A stretch of DNA of 64,000 nt from JAIQFV01 sp041494885 (lineage in GTDB: Bacteria; Acidobacteriota; Terriglobia; JAIQFV01). The stretch covers positions 1 to 64,000 of the forward strand of contig JBGQBO010000001.1 in the NCBI GenBank assembly GCA_041494885.1, written 5' to 3'. The position numbers and the translations under genes are program-made. Each line of letters begins with the position of its first letter. Position 1 is the stretch's first letter. Below the pieces are notes generated by a model. It saw only the letters and a list, made by a program, of their open reading frames with translations, was not told where the DNA came from and made no database searches. Of the stretch, positions 17,238 through 25,049 are shown one piece after another.

Positions 17238-17588
17238 ATGCGACAACAGCTCAGTCAGTTCAAAGCGGAATTCTTTAAGGCGCTGGCTCACCCTCTGCGT
17301 GTGTCCATTCTCGATGCGCTGCGTGAGGGCGAGCTCACCGTCAATGAAATCAGCAAGCAGTTTGAAGTGGAGCCTGCCAACGCGTCGCAGCAGTTGAAGA
17401 TCTTGCGGAACCATAATATCGTCGAGACCCACAAGGAGGGATCGAACGTTTATTACGGGGTCGGGGACCCCACCCTCTTTAAACTGCTCGATGTGGCGAG
17501 GGAGATCTTCAATCGCCAACTCATCGGGGTTCGAGGCATGCTGGAAGAGCTGGGAGCCCAGTCGAGCGGCCGGCGGAAGGGACGCTAA
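17238..17588 (+). CDS. ArsR-family transcriptional regulator
   Basis: A 116-residue winged-helix repressor with the standard ArsR layout: FFKALAHPLRVSILDALREGELTVNEISKQF, the recognition helix region EPANASQQLKILRNHNIV, then the wing KEGSNVYYGV. The Cys-X-Cys metal sites of ArsR/SmtB are absent, so a non-metal signal (redox, ligand or partner protein) is more likely. It lies 18 nt upstream of the hydrogenase-like small-subunit gene and probably heads the same transcript. The palindromic stretch just upstream fits its own operator. Confidence 0.88.
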   Translation: MRQQLSQFKAEFFKALAHPLRVSILDALREGELTVNEISKQFEVEPANASQQLKILRNHNIVETHKEGSNVYYGVGDPTLFKLLDVAREIFNRQLIGVRGMLEELGAQSSGRRKGR

Positions 17589-17606
17589 CGGGGGCAATCG
17601 GATGCC

Positions 17607-18125
17607 ATGACGACATTATGGAAAAAGATTCTTAAGACGCCGCTGGTGCTCGAATCGGTGGCTCCCTCGGCGAACGAAGCCCCCATCGAAGTCCTGGGCA
17701 GATCCGTCAGGGAGCTCGTGGCGGACCGGTTGGGACGTTCCCTGCACATCCGGCAGGTGGATGCCGGATCTTGCAACGGTTGTGAATTAGAGATTGCCGC
17801 CTTGAATAATCCCTATTACGACCTGGAACGGTTTGGCCTCCACTTTGTGGCTTCGCCCCGCCATGCGGATTGTTTGCTGGTCACCGGTCCAGTGACCCGG
17901 AATATGGCCGATCCACTCAAACGAACTTATGAGGCCACTCCCGATCCCAAGCTCGTCGTGGCAGTCGGCGATTGTGCGAAAGATTGTGGAATCTTTGCAG
18001 GTGGGTACGGAGTCCTGGGACCGGTGTCGTCCGTAATCCCCGTGGACATCGTCGTCAGCGGTTGTCCTCCCACTCCTCGAATGATTCTTCTGGGGATTTT
18101 TGCGGTACTGGAACGCCGGTTTTAG
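17607..18125 (+). CDS. Ehr complex small subunit (HyfI/NuoB-like)
   Basis: A 172-residue homologue of the hydrogenase-4 small subunit and NuoB. It carries the ligands of the single proximal [4Fe-4S] cluster: CNGCE near residue 55, a Cys in GDCAKDCG and one in SGCPP. It would sit in the peripheral arm, contacting the large subunit (23401-24984). It is the first of six genes on one strand with short gaps. Because the partner has lost its NiFe ligands, electrons must come from or go to something other than H2. The start at 17607 is plausible but the ribosome-binding site is weak. Confidence 0.88.
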   Translation: MTTLWKKILKTPLVLESVAPSANEAPIEVLGRSVRELVADRLGRSLHIRQVDAGSCNGCELEIAALNNPYYDLERFGLHFVASPRHADCLLVTGPVTRNMADPLKRTYEATPDPKLVVAVGDCAKDCGIFAGGYGVLGPVSSVIPVDIVVSGCPPTPRMILLGIFAVLERRF

Positions 18126-18164
18126 ATTTCCACGCATGAACCAACGTCTTCAGGTCCTTTGAAC

Positions 18165-20201
18165 ATGACCCAAATCGGTGAGGCACAGTTACTCCGCTTA
18201 TTGGCGGTCGCTCTGGCGTGTTTCATGGCCGGCGCGCTGGGTGCGCTCGTGTGCGGCCGCTCGGCCCGTTTTGCACGATGGGTGGGACACGTCGCGGCGA
18301 TCCTGGGTGGATTGGGCCTCCTGTTCCTCAGCTTGGCCGGGTTGGCTGGAAACACCTTCGGGTTTTTCCTGCCTCGCCTCATTCCCATCAGCGGCGTGGC
18401 GTTGGGTCTGGATCGGTTGAGTGCGTTTTTCCTGTTGGTGATTGCCATCGGTGCCCTTACCGCCTCGGTTTACGGGTTGGCTTATACCCGGGAATATGAA
18501 GGCAGGCATTCCCTGGCGGCCTACGGTTTCGCCTTTAACTTCTTCCTGGCAGCCATGGCCCTGGTGGTCCTGGCGCGCAATGGGCTGACTTTCCTGATCC
18601 TGTGGGAAGGGATGTCGTTGGCCTCGTACCTTCTGGTCATGACGGAAAACGACCGCCGCGAGACGCTCCGGGCGGGGTGGACCTATCTGGTCATGACGCA
18701 TGCGGGATTTGCCTGCCTGCTCGTGGGTTTTTTGGTGATGGGCCATTTCGCGGGCACGATGGATTTTGCACGGTGGCATGCGCTCACCGGGGGGTGGCAT
18801 GGACCTGCGCGTCATGCCGTCTTCGTGCTTTTGGGGTTAGGGTTCGGATCCAAAGCGGGAGTCATTCCGCTCCACATCTGGTTGCCGCAGGCGCATCCGG
18901 CGGCTCCCACGCCCGTCTCCGCCTTAATGTCCGGGGTCATGATCAAGCTGGGCATTTACGGGCTGGTGCGCCTCGGGTTCGACTGGTTTGGCCCGGGGCC
19001 GGCGTGGTGGGGGGCAGCTGTCCTGATCGTCGCGGCCATCTCGGCGGTGCTGGGCGTGCTCTACGCGCTGGTCGAGCATGACCTGAAGCGACTGCTCGCT
19101 TACCACAGCGTCGAAAATATCGGCATCATTTTACTCGGAGTCGGTGCGGGAATGTTATTTCAGACCTATGGGCTTCACGCGCTTGCAGCACTCGCGCTCG
19201 TGGCCGGGCTCTATCATACGTTGAACCATGCCATCTTTAAGAGCTTGTTGTTCATGGGTTCCGGCGCCATCCTGCAAGCGACTCACACCCGGAATATGGA
19301 AGAGATGGGCGGTCTCATCAAACGCATGCCCCAAACCGCCGTCTGCTTCCTCGTCGGCTCAGTGGCGATTGCCGCTTTGCCGCCGTTCAACGGTTTCATC
19401 AGCGAGTGGTTGACGTTTCAATCGTTGCTGCTCAGCTTTCAAATTCCTGCACGCGCCACCAACCTTGTTTTCGTCGTGGCGGTCGCGGCGCTGGCCCTCA
19501 CGAGCGGGCTTGCCGCAGCCTGCTTCGTCAAGGCTTTCGGCATCACGTTTCTGGCGTTGCCGCGCAGCGAGCACGCCGAACGCGCCCACGAAGTGACCTT
19601 CAGCATGCGGGCGGCGATGCTCCTGCTGGCGATCTCCTGTCTCGGACTCGGCGTCGCCCCCTTTCCGGTGTTGTCCTTCTTGAATAAAACGACGTTCGAC
19701 CTGATCGGCACGCAGGCCGATGTGCGATTTCAATGGACCTCGATTGCGGCCCATGGGGCGTTCGCAACGGTGTCCCCGCTTTGGATCGCCGCCGCGCTGC
19801 TGGTGCTCCTGGCAGCGATACCGATCGGCTTGCGGCTCACCGGCGCAAACCTCCGCCGGCGCACCTATGAAACCTGGGGCTGCGGACGGGCGTTGCAGAC
19901 GGCGCGGTTTGAGTACACGGCCACCGCGTTTGCCAATCCGTTCAAGCGCGTCTTTGGTCTGCTCTATCGTCCGGTCAAGGAGCTGGACATCGAATTTCAC
20001 CCCGAATCCCGGTTTTTCATGAGGACCATCGCCTACCGCAATGAGGCGCGCTCGATCTTCGAAGATGCCCTCTATCGTCCGCTGACCCGTTTCGCACAAT
20101 CACTCGGAAGGCGGGCGCGCGTCTTGCAGTCGGGCAATGTCCATGTTTATCTTCTTTATATCCTGATCGCGCTCGTGGTGCTGCTGTTGCTCGCCCGCTA
20201 A
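18165..20201 (+). CDS. Ehr complex antiporter-like subunit (HyfB-like)
   Basis: A polytopic membrane protein of about 679 residues from the Mrp-antiporter/NuoL-M-N family. It keeps key features of proton channels: a Glu on the fifth-helix motif (ILWEGMSLASYLLV), Lys in GFGSKAGVIPLHIWLPQAHPAAPTPVSALMSGVMIK, and the later YHSVENIGII and HTLNHAIFKSLLFMGSG blocks. The C-terminus ends in one more membrane helix (VYLLYILIALVVLLLLAR). ATG 18165 is preferred over TTG 18159. It should pump ions as part of the membrane arm together with the HyfF-like subunit. Confidence 0.88.
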   Translation: MTQIGEAQLLRLLAVALACFMAGALGALVCGRSARFARWVGHVAAILGGLGLLFLSLAGLAGNTFGFFLPRLIPISGVALGLDRLSAFFLLVIAIGALTASVYGLAYTREYEGRHSLAAYGFAFNFFLAAMALVVLARNGLTFLILWEGMSLASYLLVMTENDRRETLRAGWTYLVMTHAGFACLLVGFLVMGHFAGTMDFARWHALTGGWHGPARHAVFVLLGLGFGSKAGVIPLHIWLPQAHPAAPTPVSALMSGVMIKLGIYGLVRLGFDWFGPGPAWWGAAVLIVAAISAVLGVLYALVEHDLKRLLAYHSVENIGIILLGVGAGMLFQTYGLHALAALALVAGLYHTLNHAIFKSLLFMGSGAILQATHTRNMEEMGGLIKRMPQTAVCFLVGSVAIAALPPFNGFISEWLTFQSLLLSFQIPARATNLVFVVAVAALALTSGLAAACFVKAFGITFLALPRSEHAERAHEVTFSMRAAMLLLAISCLGLGVAPFPVLSFLNKTTFDLIGTQADVRFQWTSIAAHGAFATVSPLWIAAALLVLLAAIPIGLRLTGANLRRRTYETWGCGRALQTARFEYTATAFANPFKRVFGLLYRPVKELDIEFHPESRFFMRTIAYRNEARSIFEDALYRPLTRFAQSLGRRARVLQSGNVHVYLLYILIALVVLLLLAR

Positions 20202-20242
20202 CTGGTCCGACGGGGTCGGCCGGCAACACCGGATAAGGAATC

Positions 20243-21187
20243 ATGTTGATTGGAATCCTGATCGAACTGGCTCAACTCCTGCTCGTTGCCTTGGGCGCAC
20301 CTTTGCTTGTGGGTTTGATCCGCAAGCTCAAAGCGCGCTTGCAGGGAAGACGCGGAGCCCGCTTGCTGCAGCCTTACCTGGATATGCGCAAATGGCTGGT
20401 CAAAGAAGCGGTGGTGTCTGAGAACACGTCATGGATCTTCCGGTTCACACCTTATCTTCAGGCCTCGGTCATGTTGCTTTCGGCGCTGTTGATCCCCCTG
20501 CTGACCGTGCAAACGCCGCTCGGGTTCACGGGCAACATTATCGTGCTGATGTATCTTTTTCTGCTGGCGACGTTTTTCCTGGCGCTTGCGGGGCTGGATG
20601 CGGGGAGTGCCTTCGGCGGGATGGGATCGAGCCGCGAAATGACCATCGCTGCTTTGGCCGAGCCGACTGTGATGATTGCGATTTTTGCCATCGCTCTTCG
20701 GGTCGGCAGCACCAGCCTCGCCGAGATTGTCCGGCGGGGAGCGTCGGAATCGATGTTGTTGTTGAATCCCGGCCACCTGCTTGCGTTCATTGCCTTATTC
20801 ATCGTAACCCTAGCCGAGACCGGGCGCCTGCCGATCGATAATCCCTCCACCCATCTCGAGCTGACGATGATTCATGAAGCGATGATCCTGGAGTATTCCG
20901 GCCGTCACCTCGCATTGGTCGAGTGGGCCTCCGGCATGAAGTTGTTTCTTTTTCTTTCGCTGCTGGCCAATCTGTTCTTTCCATGGGGCGTGGCCATGAA
21001 TCGGAATGGGTCATTGGTTTTGCTGGCCGGTGTCGTCCTGGCATTGAAGGTAGGCCTGCTGGCCGCAATCATTGCCGTACTGGAAACATCGATGGCCAAG
21101 CTGAGATTATTTCGTGTTCCCGAGTTGCTCAGCGGGTCGTTCCTGCTCGCGCTGTTGGCCGTGGCGTCATTCTTTTTTGTCCGGTGA
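20243..21187 (+). CDS. Ehr complex NuoH-like subunit (HyfC-like)
   Basis: A 314-residue membrane protein with about eight helices, homologous to NuoH/HyfC, which links the peripheral arm to the ion-pumping arm. Typical blocks are the early KLKARLQGRRGARLLQPYLDMRKW loop, GLDAGSAFGGMGSSREM and the acidic loop ETGRLPIDNPSTHLELTMIHEAMILEYSGRHLA. This last loop carries the Glu/Asp residues used for coupling in complex I-like enzymes. The gene lies 41 nt after the HyfB-like gene; AAGGA precedes the ATG at close spacing. Confidence 0.9.
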   Translation: MLIGILIELAQLLLVALGAPLLVGLIRKLKARLQGRRGARLLQPYLDMRKWLVKEAVVSENTSWIFRFTPYLQASVMLLSALLIPLLTVQTPLGFTGNIIVLMYLFLLATFFLALAGLDAGSAFGGMGSSREMTIAALAEPTVMIAIFAIALRVGSTSLAEIVRRGASESMLLLNPGHLLAFIALFIVTLAETGRLPIDNPSTHLELTMIHEAMILEYSGRHLALVEWASGMKLFLFLSLLANLFFPWGVAMNRNGSLVLLAGVVLALKVGLLAAIIAVLETSMAKLRLFRVPELLSGSFLLALLAVASFFFVR

Positions 21188-21264
21188 CGTGAATGCATGT
21201 TCGGGAAAAGTCGCGGGGAGCCGGAGCAACACGCCCTTGCAATACGTGAAATTCTAAGGATTCT

Positions 21265-21927
21265 ATGATGACATCAATTCTCTTTCCAAAGCTCACAAAT
21301 TTGCTTTCCTTTATTTTCTTGGGTACCACTTTCCTTTTGATCGTGCGCAGAAACCTGGCAGGGCAAGTGCGTTTGTTCGCGGTGCAGTCGTTGGTGTTGG
21401 CTGTCCTGGCGGGCCTAGTCGCAGGGTTTACACGGAGTTTCGAGCTGTTTGGGGTCGCGATCGCGGTCGTTCTCCTTAAAGGGATTGTGATCCCCCGGGT
21501 GTTGAATCGTGCGGTGAACCGGATCGGCCTGCAGCGAAGCGCGGCCCCCTACCTGGAAACGCCGGCGTCCCTGGCGATTTGCGGTCTGCTGGTGCTGCTG
21601 TCCTTCTACGTGATGGCGCCCTTGACGGATACCAATCGCCTGCCCACGGCCGAAGCCATCCCGCTGGCATTTGCCGGAGTCTTGATCGGTCTTTTCATCA
21701 CCATCATCCGCCGCCGTGCCCTGACCCAGATTCTCGGATTCCTGATGCTGGAGAACGGCATTTTTCTCCTGGCACTCCTGGCCACTTACGGATTGCCTTT
21801 CATCGTGGAACTGGGCGTTTTTCTGGATGTGCTGGTTGCTGTCCTGATCATGGAAGTGTTCATTTACAAGATCAAAGAGAATTTCGATTCCATCGAAGTG
21901 GATCAACTCGGAAAGTTGAAGGGCTGA
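21265..21927 (+). CDS. Ehr complex NuoK-like subunit (HyfE-like)
   Basis: A 220-residue membrane protein in the HyfE family: several helices at the N-terminus and a NuoK-like end (RALTQILGFLMLENGIFLLALL, then ELGVFLDVLVAVLIMEVFIYKIKENF). The buried Glu in MLENG corresponds to a proton-channel glutamate in NuoK. The gene starts 77 nt after the HyfC-like gene, and its TGA overlaps the next ATG by one base, so translation is coupled to the HyfF-like gene. Confidence 0.87.
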   Translation: MMTSILFPKLTNLLSFIFLGTTFLLIVRRNLAGQVRLFAVQSLVLAVLAGLVAGFTRSFELFGVAIAVVLLKGIVIPRVLNRAVNRIGLQRSAAPYLETPASLAICGLLVLLSFYVMAPLTDTNRLPTAEAIPLAFAGVLIGLFITIIRRRALTQILGFLMLENGIFLLALLATYGLPFIVELGVFLDVLVAVLIMEVFIYKIKENFDSIEVDQLGKLKG

Positions 21928-23399
21928 TGCTGGTTGCATTGCTCATAACCCCGCTCTTTGTGGCTGCGGCGATGGCCGTCCTCCGTCGTCGGCGAATCCT
22001 GGAGGTCATCTACCTCGCCGGAGCCCTTGCCTCCCTGGGAATGGGAGGGGTGGTTTCGCTGCGGGTGTGGCGGATGGGTTCCATGACTGTCTCGACGCCC
22101 ATGGCCCTTCATGCCCTGGCAGGGATTCTCCGTGTCGACGCGCTTTCCGCCCTGATGATTCTGGTGGTGACGCTTTTGGGGGCGATTGCCGCGATTTACA
22201 GCATCGGTTACCTGCGAGCCGAGTCCAACGAAGGATCCGACTCCCGAACCAAGACCTTTTTTGCGCTGTTTCACCTTTTTATCTTCACCATGTTGTTGGC
22301 GGTGACAACCGACAACCTGGGGGTCATGTGGGTGGCTATTGAAGGGACGACCCTTGCCACCGTGTTTCTGGTGAATCTTCATAACACCCGGACCTCCCTG
22401 GAGGCCGCGTACAAGTATCTGATCGTCTCTTCGGTCGGCATTGCGCTGGCATTCATCGGGACGGTCCTGATGTACTATGCCGGCACCTCGCGGACCGGGG
22501 CGATCGGCTCGAACTGGACGTCGTTGCGCGCCATGGCCAGCCAGCTCGATCCTTCGCTGGTGCGCCTGGCCTTCGCCTTCATTCTGGTCGGCTATGGCAC
22601 CAAGGCCGGCCTGTCGCCCATGCACACCTGGCTTCCTGACGCTCACAGTGAAGCACCGGCCCCAATCAGCGCCCTGATGTCGGGGGTCCTGCTGAATGTC
22701 GGCCTCTATGCCCTCATCCGCTTTAAGGTCGTCGCTGATCTCGCCATCGGTCCGGGATTTTCTTCGCGCTGTCTACTAGGGCTGGGATTGCTGTCGCTGG
22801 CCGTGGCGGCCGTGTTTCTCCTCTCGCAGCGGAACTACAAACGCATTCTCGCTTACTCCAGTGTCGAGCATATGGGAATCATCTGCCTGGGTCTCGGATT
22901 TGGCGGGACATGGGGTATCGTGGGGGCCTTGCTCCACGTTCTCAACCACGCCTTCTCGAAATCAATGCTGTTCATCCTGTCCGGAAATATTTATTTGAAA
23001 TACCAGACGACCGATACACGCCGGGTCCGGGGTCTGTTGCGAACCCTGCCGGTGACGGGAATCGCGTTTCTTCTTGGGACTCTGGCGCTGGTCGGACTGC
23101 CCCCCTTCGGACTGTTCATCAGCGAATTTCTCATCTTTCGGGCGGGGGTGGACGCGGGGATGATGCCCGTCGTGGCGATCGGGATCTCCTTAGTCGTCGT
23201 CGTATTTGCCGGGATGATGGCGAGTGTCAACTCAATGCTATACGGACCTATCCCGGAGTCCATGGAGCGGGGCGATCCCCTGGCGTGGTCTCTCGCACCG
23301 CTGGCGATCAATGGCGGATTGCTTCTGCTGCTGGGACTCGTTCTGCCGGTTGCAGTGATGCGGGTCCTCGAGCAAATCATCAAGGTTTTTGGAGTTTGA
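21927..23399 (+). CDS. Ehr complex antiporter-like subunit (HyfF-like)
   Basis: A membrane protein of 490 residues, the second Mrp/NuoN-type subunit. The ATG at 21927 shares its first base with the stop of the HyfE-like gene; an open frame extends upstream but is overlap only. Features include WVAIEGTTLATVFLV (helix-5 Glu), YGTKAGLSPMHTWLPDAHSEAPAPISALMSGVLLNVGLYAL, YSSVEHMGIICLGLGFGG and HVLNHAFSKSMLFILSGN. It should form an ion path beside the HyfB-like subunit. It overlaps or abuts the large-subunit gene downstream. Confidence 0.88.
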   Translation: MLVALLITPLFVAAAMAVLRRRRILEVIYLAGALASLGMGGVVSLRVWRMGSMTVSTPMALHALAGILRVDALSALMILVVTLLGAIAAIYSIGYLRAESNEGSDSRTKTFFALFHLFIFTMLLAVTTDNLGVMWVAIEGTTLATVFLVNLHNTRTSLEAAYKYLIVSSVGIALAFIGTVLMYYAGTSRTGAIGSNWTSLRAMASQLDPSLVRLAFAFILVGYGTKAGLSPMHTWLPDAHSEAPAPISALMSGVLLNVGLYALIRFKVVADLAIGPGFSSRCLLGLGLLSLAVAAVFLLSQRNYKRILAYSSVEHMGIICLGLGFGGTWGIVGALLHVLNHAFSKSMLFILSGNIYLKYQTTDTRRVRGLLRTLPVTGIAFLLGTLALVGLPPFGLFISEFLIFRAGVDAGMMPVVAIGISLVVVVFAGMMASVNSMLYGPIPESMERGDPLAWSLAPLAINGGLLLLLGLVLPVAVMRVLEQIIKVFGV

Positions 23400-23400
23400 G

Positions 23401-24984
23401 GTGACCAATACGGATTCGATTACCCGGCAACTGCACGCGACAAAATTAGGGCTGACCGCAATTGAGCAGACCTCTCCGCGGGAGGTTCGCATTTCGGGAG
23501 AGAGAGACATCATCGTTCCGGCCGCAGAATGGCTGCGGGATCGATATCATGCTCGTCCCGAAATGATTTGGGCCGAAGACACGCGCACCGAAGAAGGGTC
23601 ATTCACCTTGCGTTATCTTTTCGAACTGGAGGGCGTGGATGCCTTTATCCTCCTTTCAGTGCCCGTACCGGCAATCGATCCAACTTTCCCCTCGCTGGCA
23701 ACGCGGTGGTATTTGGCCAGCCGATTCGAGCGTGAAATCCATGACCTGTTTGGATTGGTCCCGCTGGAACACCCAGACCTGCGTCGCTTACCGCTTCATC
23801 AATTCTGGCCTTCGGATTTTCACCCTCTGCTCAAAGATGCCACCCCGCCCTCGCAGTTCATCGACGACGGCTCTCCGTTTCCGTTCCGTCACGTGGAGGG
23901 CGAAGGAATTTACGAGATCACAGTAGGTCCGGTCCATGCCGGAATCATTGAGCCCGGTCATTTCCGGTTCAGCGTGGAGGGCGAAACGATTATCAACCTC
24001 GAATCGCGCTTTTACTTTGTCCACAAGGGGATTGAGAAGCTCTTCGAATCGCTTCCGTGGGAGCGCGGCGTCGAGCTGGCCGAACGAATTTCGGGAGATT
24101 CCAGCGTGGCCCACGCCATGGCTTTTTGCCAGGCCGTGGAAGCAATCGCCGGGACCACCCTTCCTCCGAGGGCAGGCTGGTTGCGAGTGGTTCTGCTGGA
24201 GCTGGAGCGGCTCTACAACCACATCGCAGACGTGGGCGCCATTTGCACCGATACCGGTTTTGCTGTCGCCAATGCCCATGCGATGCGAATACGCGAAGAT
24301 CTCTTGCGTTTAAATGAGCGGCTTTTCGCACACCGCCTGTTGCGGGGCGTGTTAACCCCGGGTGGTGTCCTTAGAAACTTGAATGATGTACAGAGGGCGG
24401 AGGCGCAAGACACACTTTCTCGAGTGCTGGAAGATTTCGAAGAAATCGTCGAGATCGCCCGGACCAATGCGTTAGTCATGGATCGATTGATTGGAACAGG
24501 CCTTTTGACGCGTCGCACTGCCCAAGAGATGCAGGTCGTGGGACTCGTGGCGCGTGCGAGCGGCATTGACGCTGATGTCCGCCGTGACCACCCCTTCGCT
24601 GCCTATCCACAACTCGAGGTTCGAGTGGCCGTGAGACAGGAGGGGGACGTCTGGGCACGAATGATGGTTCGCGTGGAAGAGGTGCGCGAATCGGTTCGGC
24701 TCATTGAGCACGCTTTCGAACAGTTGCCGGAGGGAAAGCTCTGTGAGCCCATTCTAGGAGGGGAGATAAAAGGAGGGGCTTTTGGCCTCGTCGAAGGCTG
24801 GCGGGGACCGATTGGGCACTGGGTTGTGGGTGCTCAGAAACAATCACCGTCCCGGGTGAAGATTAAAGATCCCTCCTTCGCCAATTGGCCAGCCTTGAAT
24901 TACGCCATCCTGAGAAATATCGTTCCCGATTTTCCCCTGATCAACAAGAGTTTCAATCTCTCTTATGCCGGAAACGACCTATAA
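23401..24984 (+). CDS. Ehr complex large subunit, HyfG-like without NiFe ligands
   Basis: A fusion of NuoC-like (about residues 1-170) and NuoD/hydrogenase large subunit-like domains, as in HyfG. GTG 23401 is chosen as start because TTTGGAG lies 6 nt upstream; TTG 23389 is the longer option. In hydrogenases the first NiFe motif is R-x-CGIC. Here the same position reads ERISGDSSVAHA (Ser at 24091-24093 and 24100-24102 replace both Cys). The C-terminal DPCxSC motif is replaced by NKSFNLS at 24943-24963. No NiFe centre can form in the usual way. Gene set and order match the energy-converting hydrogenase-related (Ehr) complexes. The redox substrate is unknown. Confidence 0.87.
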   Translation: MTNTDSITRQLHATKLGLTAIEQTSPREVRISGERDIIVPAAEWLRDRYHARPEMIWAEDTRTEEGSFTLRYLFELEGVDAFILLSVPVPAIDPTFPSLATRWYLASRFEREIHDLFGLVPLEHPDLRRLPLHQFWPSDFHPLLKDATPPSQFIDDGSPFPFRHVEGEGIYEITVGPVHAGIIEPGHFRFSVEGETIINLESRFYFVHKGIEKLFESLPWERGVELAERISGDSSVAHAMAFCQAVEAIAGTTLPPRAGWLRVVLLELERLYNHIADVGAICTDTGFAVANAHAMRIREDLLRLNERLFAHRLLRGVLTPGGVLRNLNDVQRAEAQDTLSRVLEDFEEIVEIARTNALVMDRLIGTGLLTRRTAQEMQVVGLVARASGIDADVRRDHPFAAYPQLEVRVAVRQEGDVWARMMVRVEEVRESVRLIEHAFEQLPEGKLCEPILGGEIKGGAFGLVEGWRGPIGHWVVGAQKQSPSRVKIKDPSFANWPALNYAILRNIVPDFPLINKSFNLSYAGNDL

Positions 24985-25049
24985 GTTTTTTCCGATCCAG
25001 GCACCACCCGTCCATCCGCAATCCGAAATCCACAATCCGCAATTCCCCA

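Noticed and set aside
23401..24984. Functional group 4 NiFe hydrogenase
   Set aside because: Both CxxC motifs needed for the NiFe centre are replaced by Ser/Asn/Leu, and no maturation genes are nearby.
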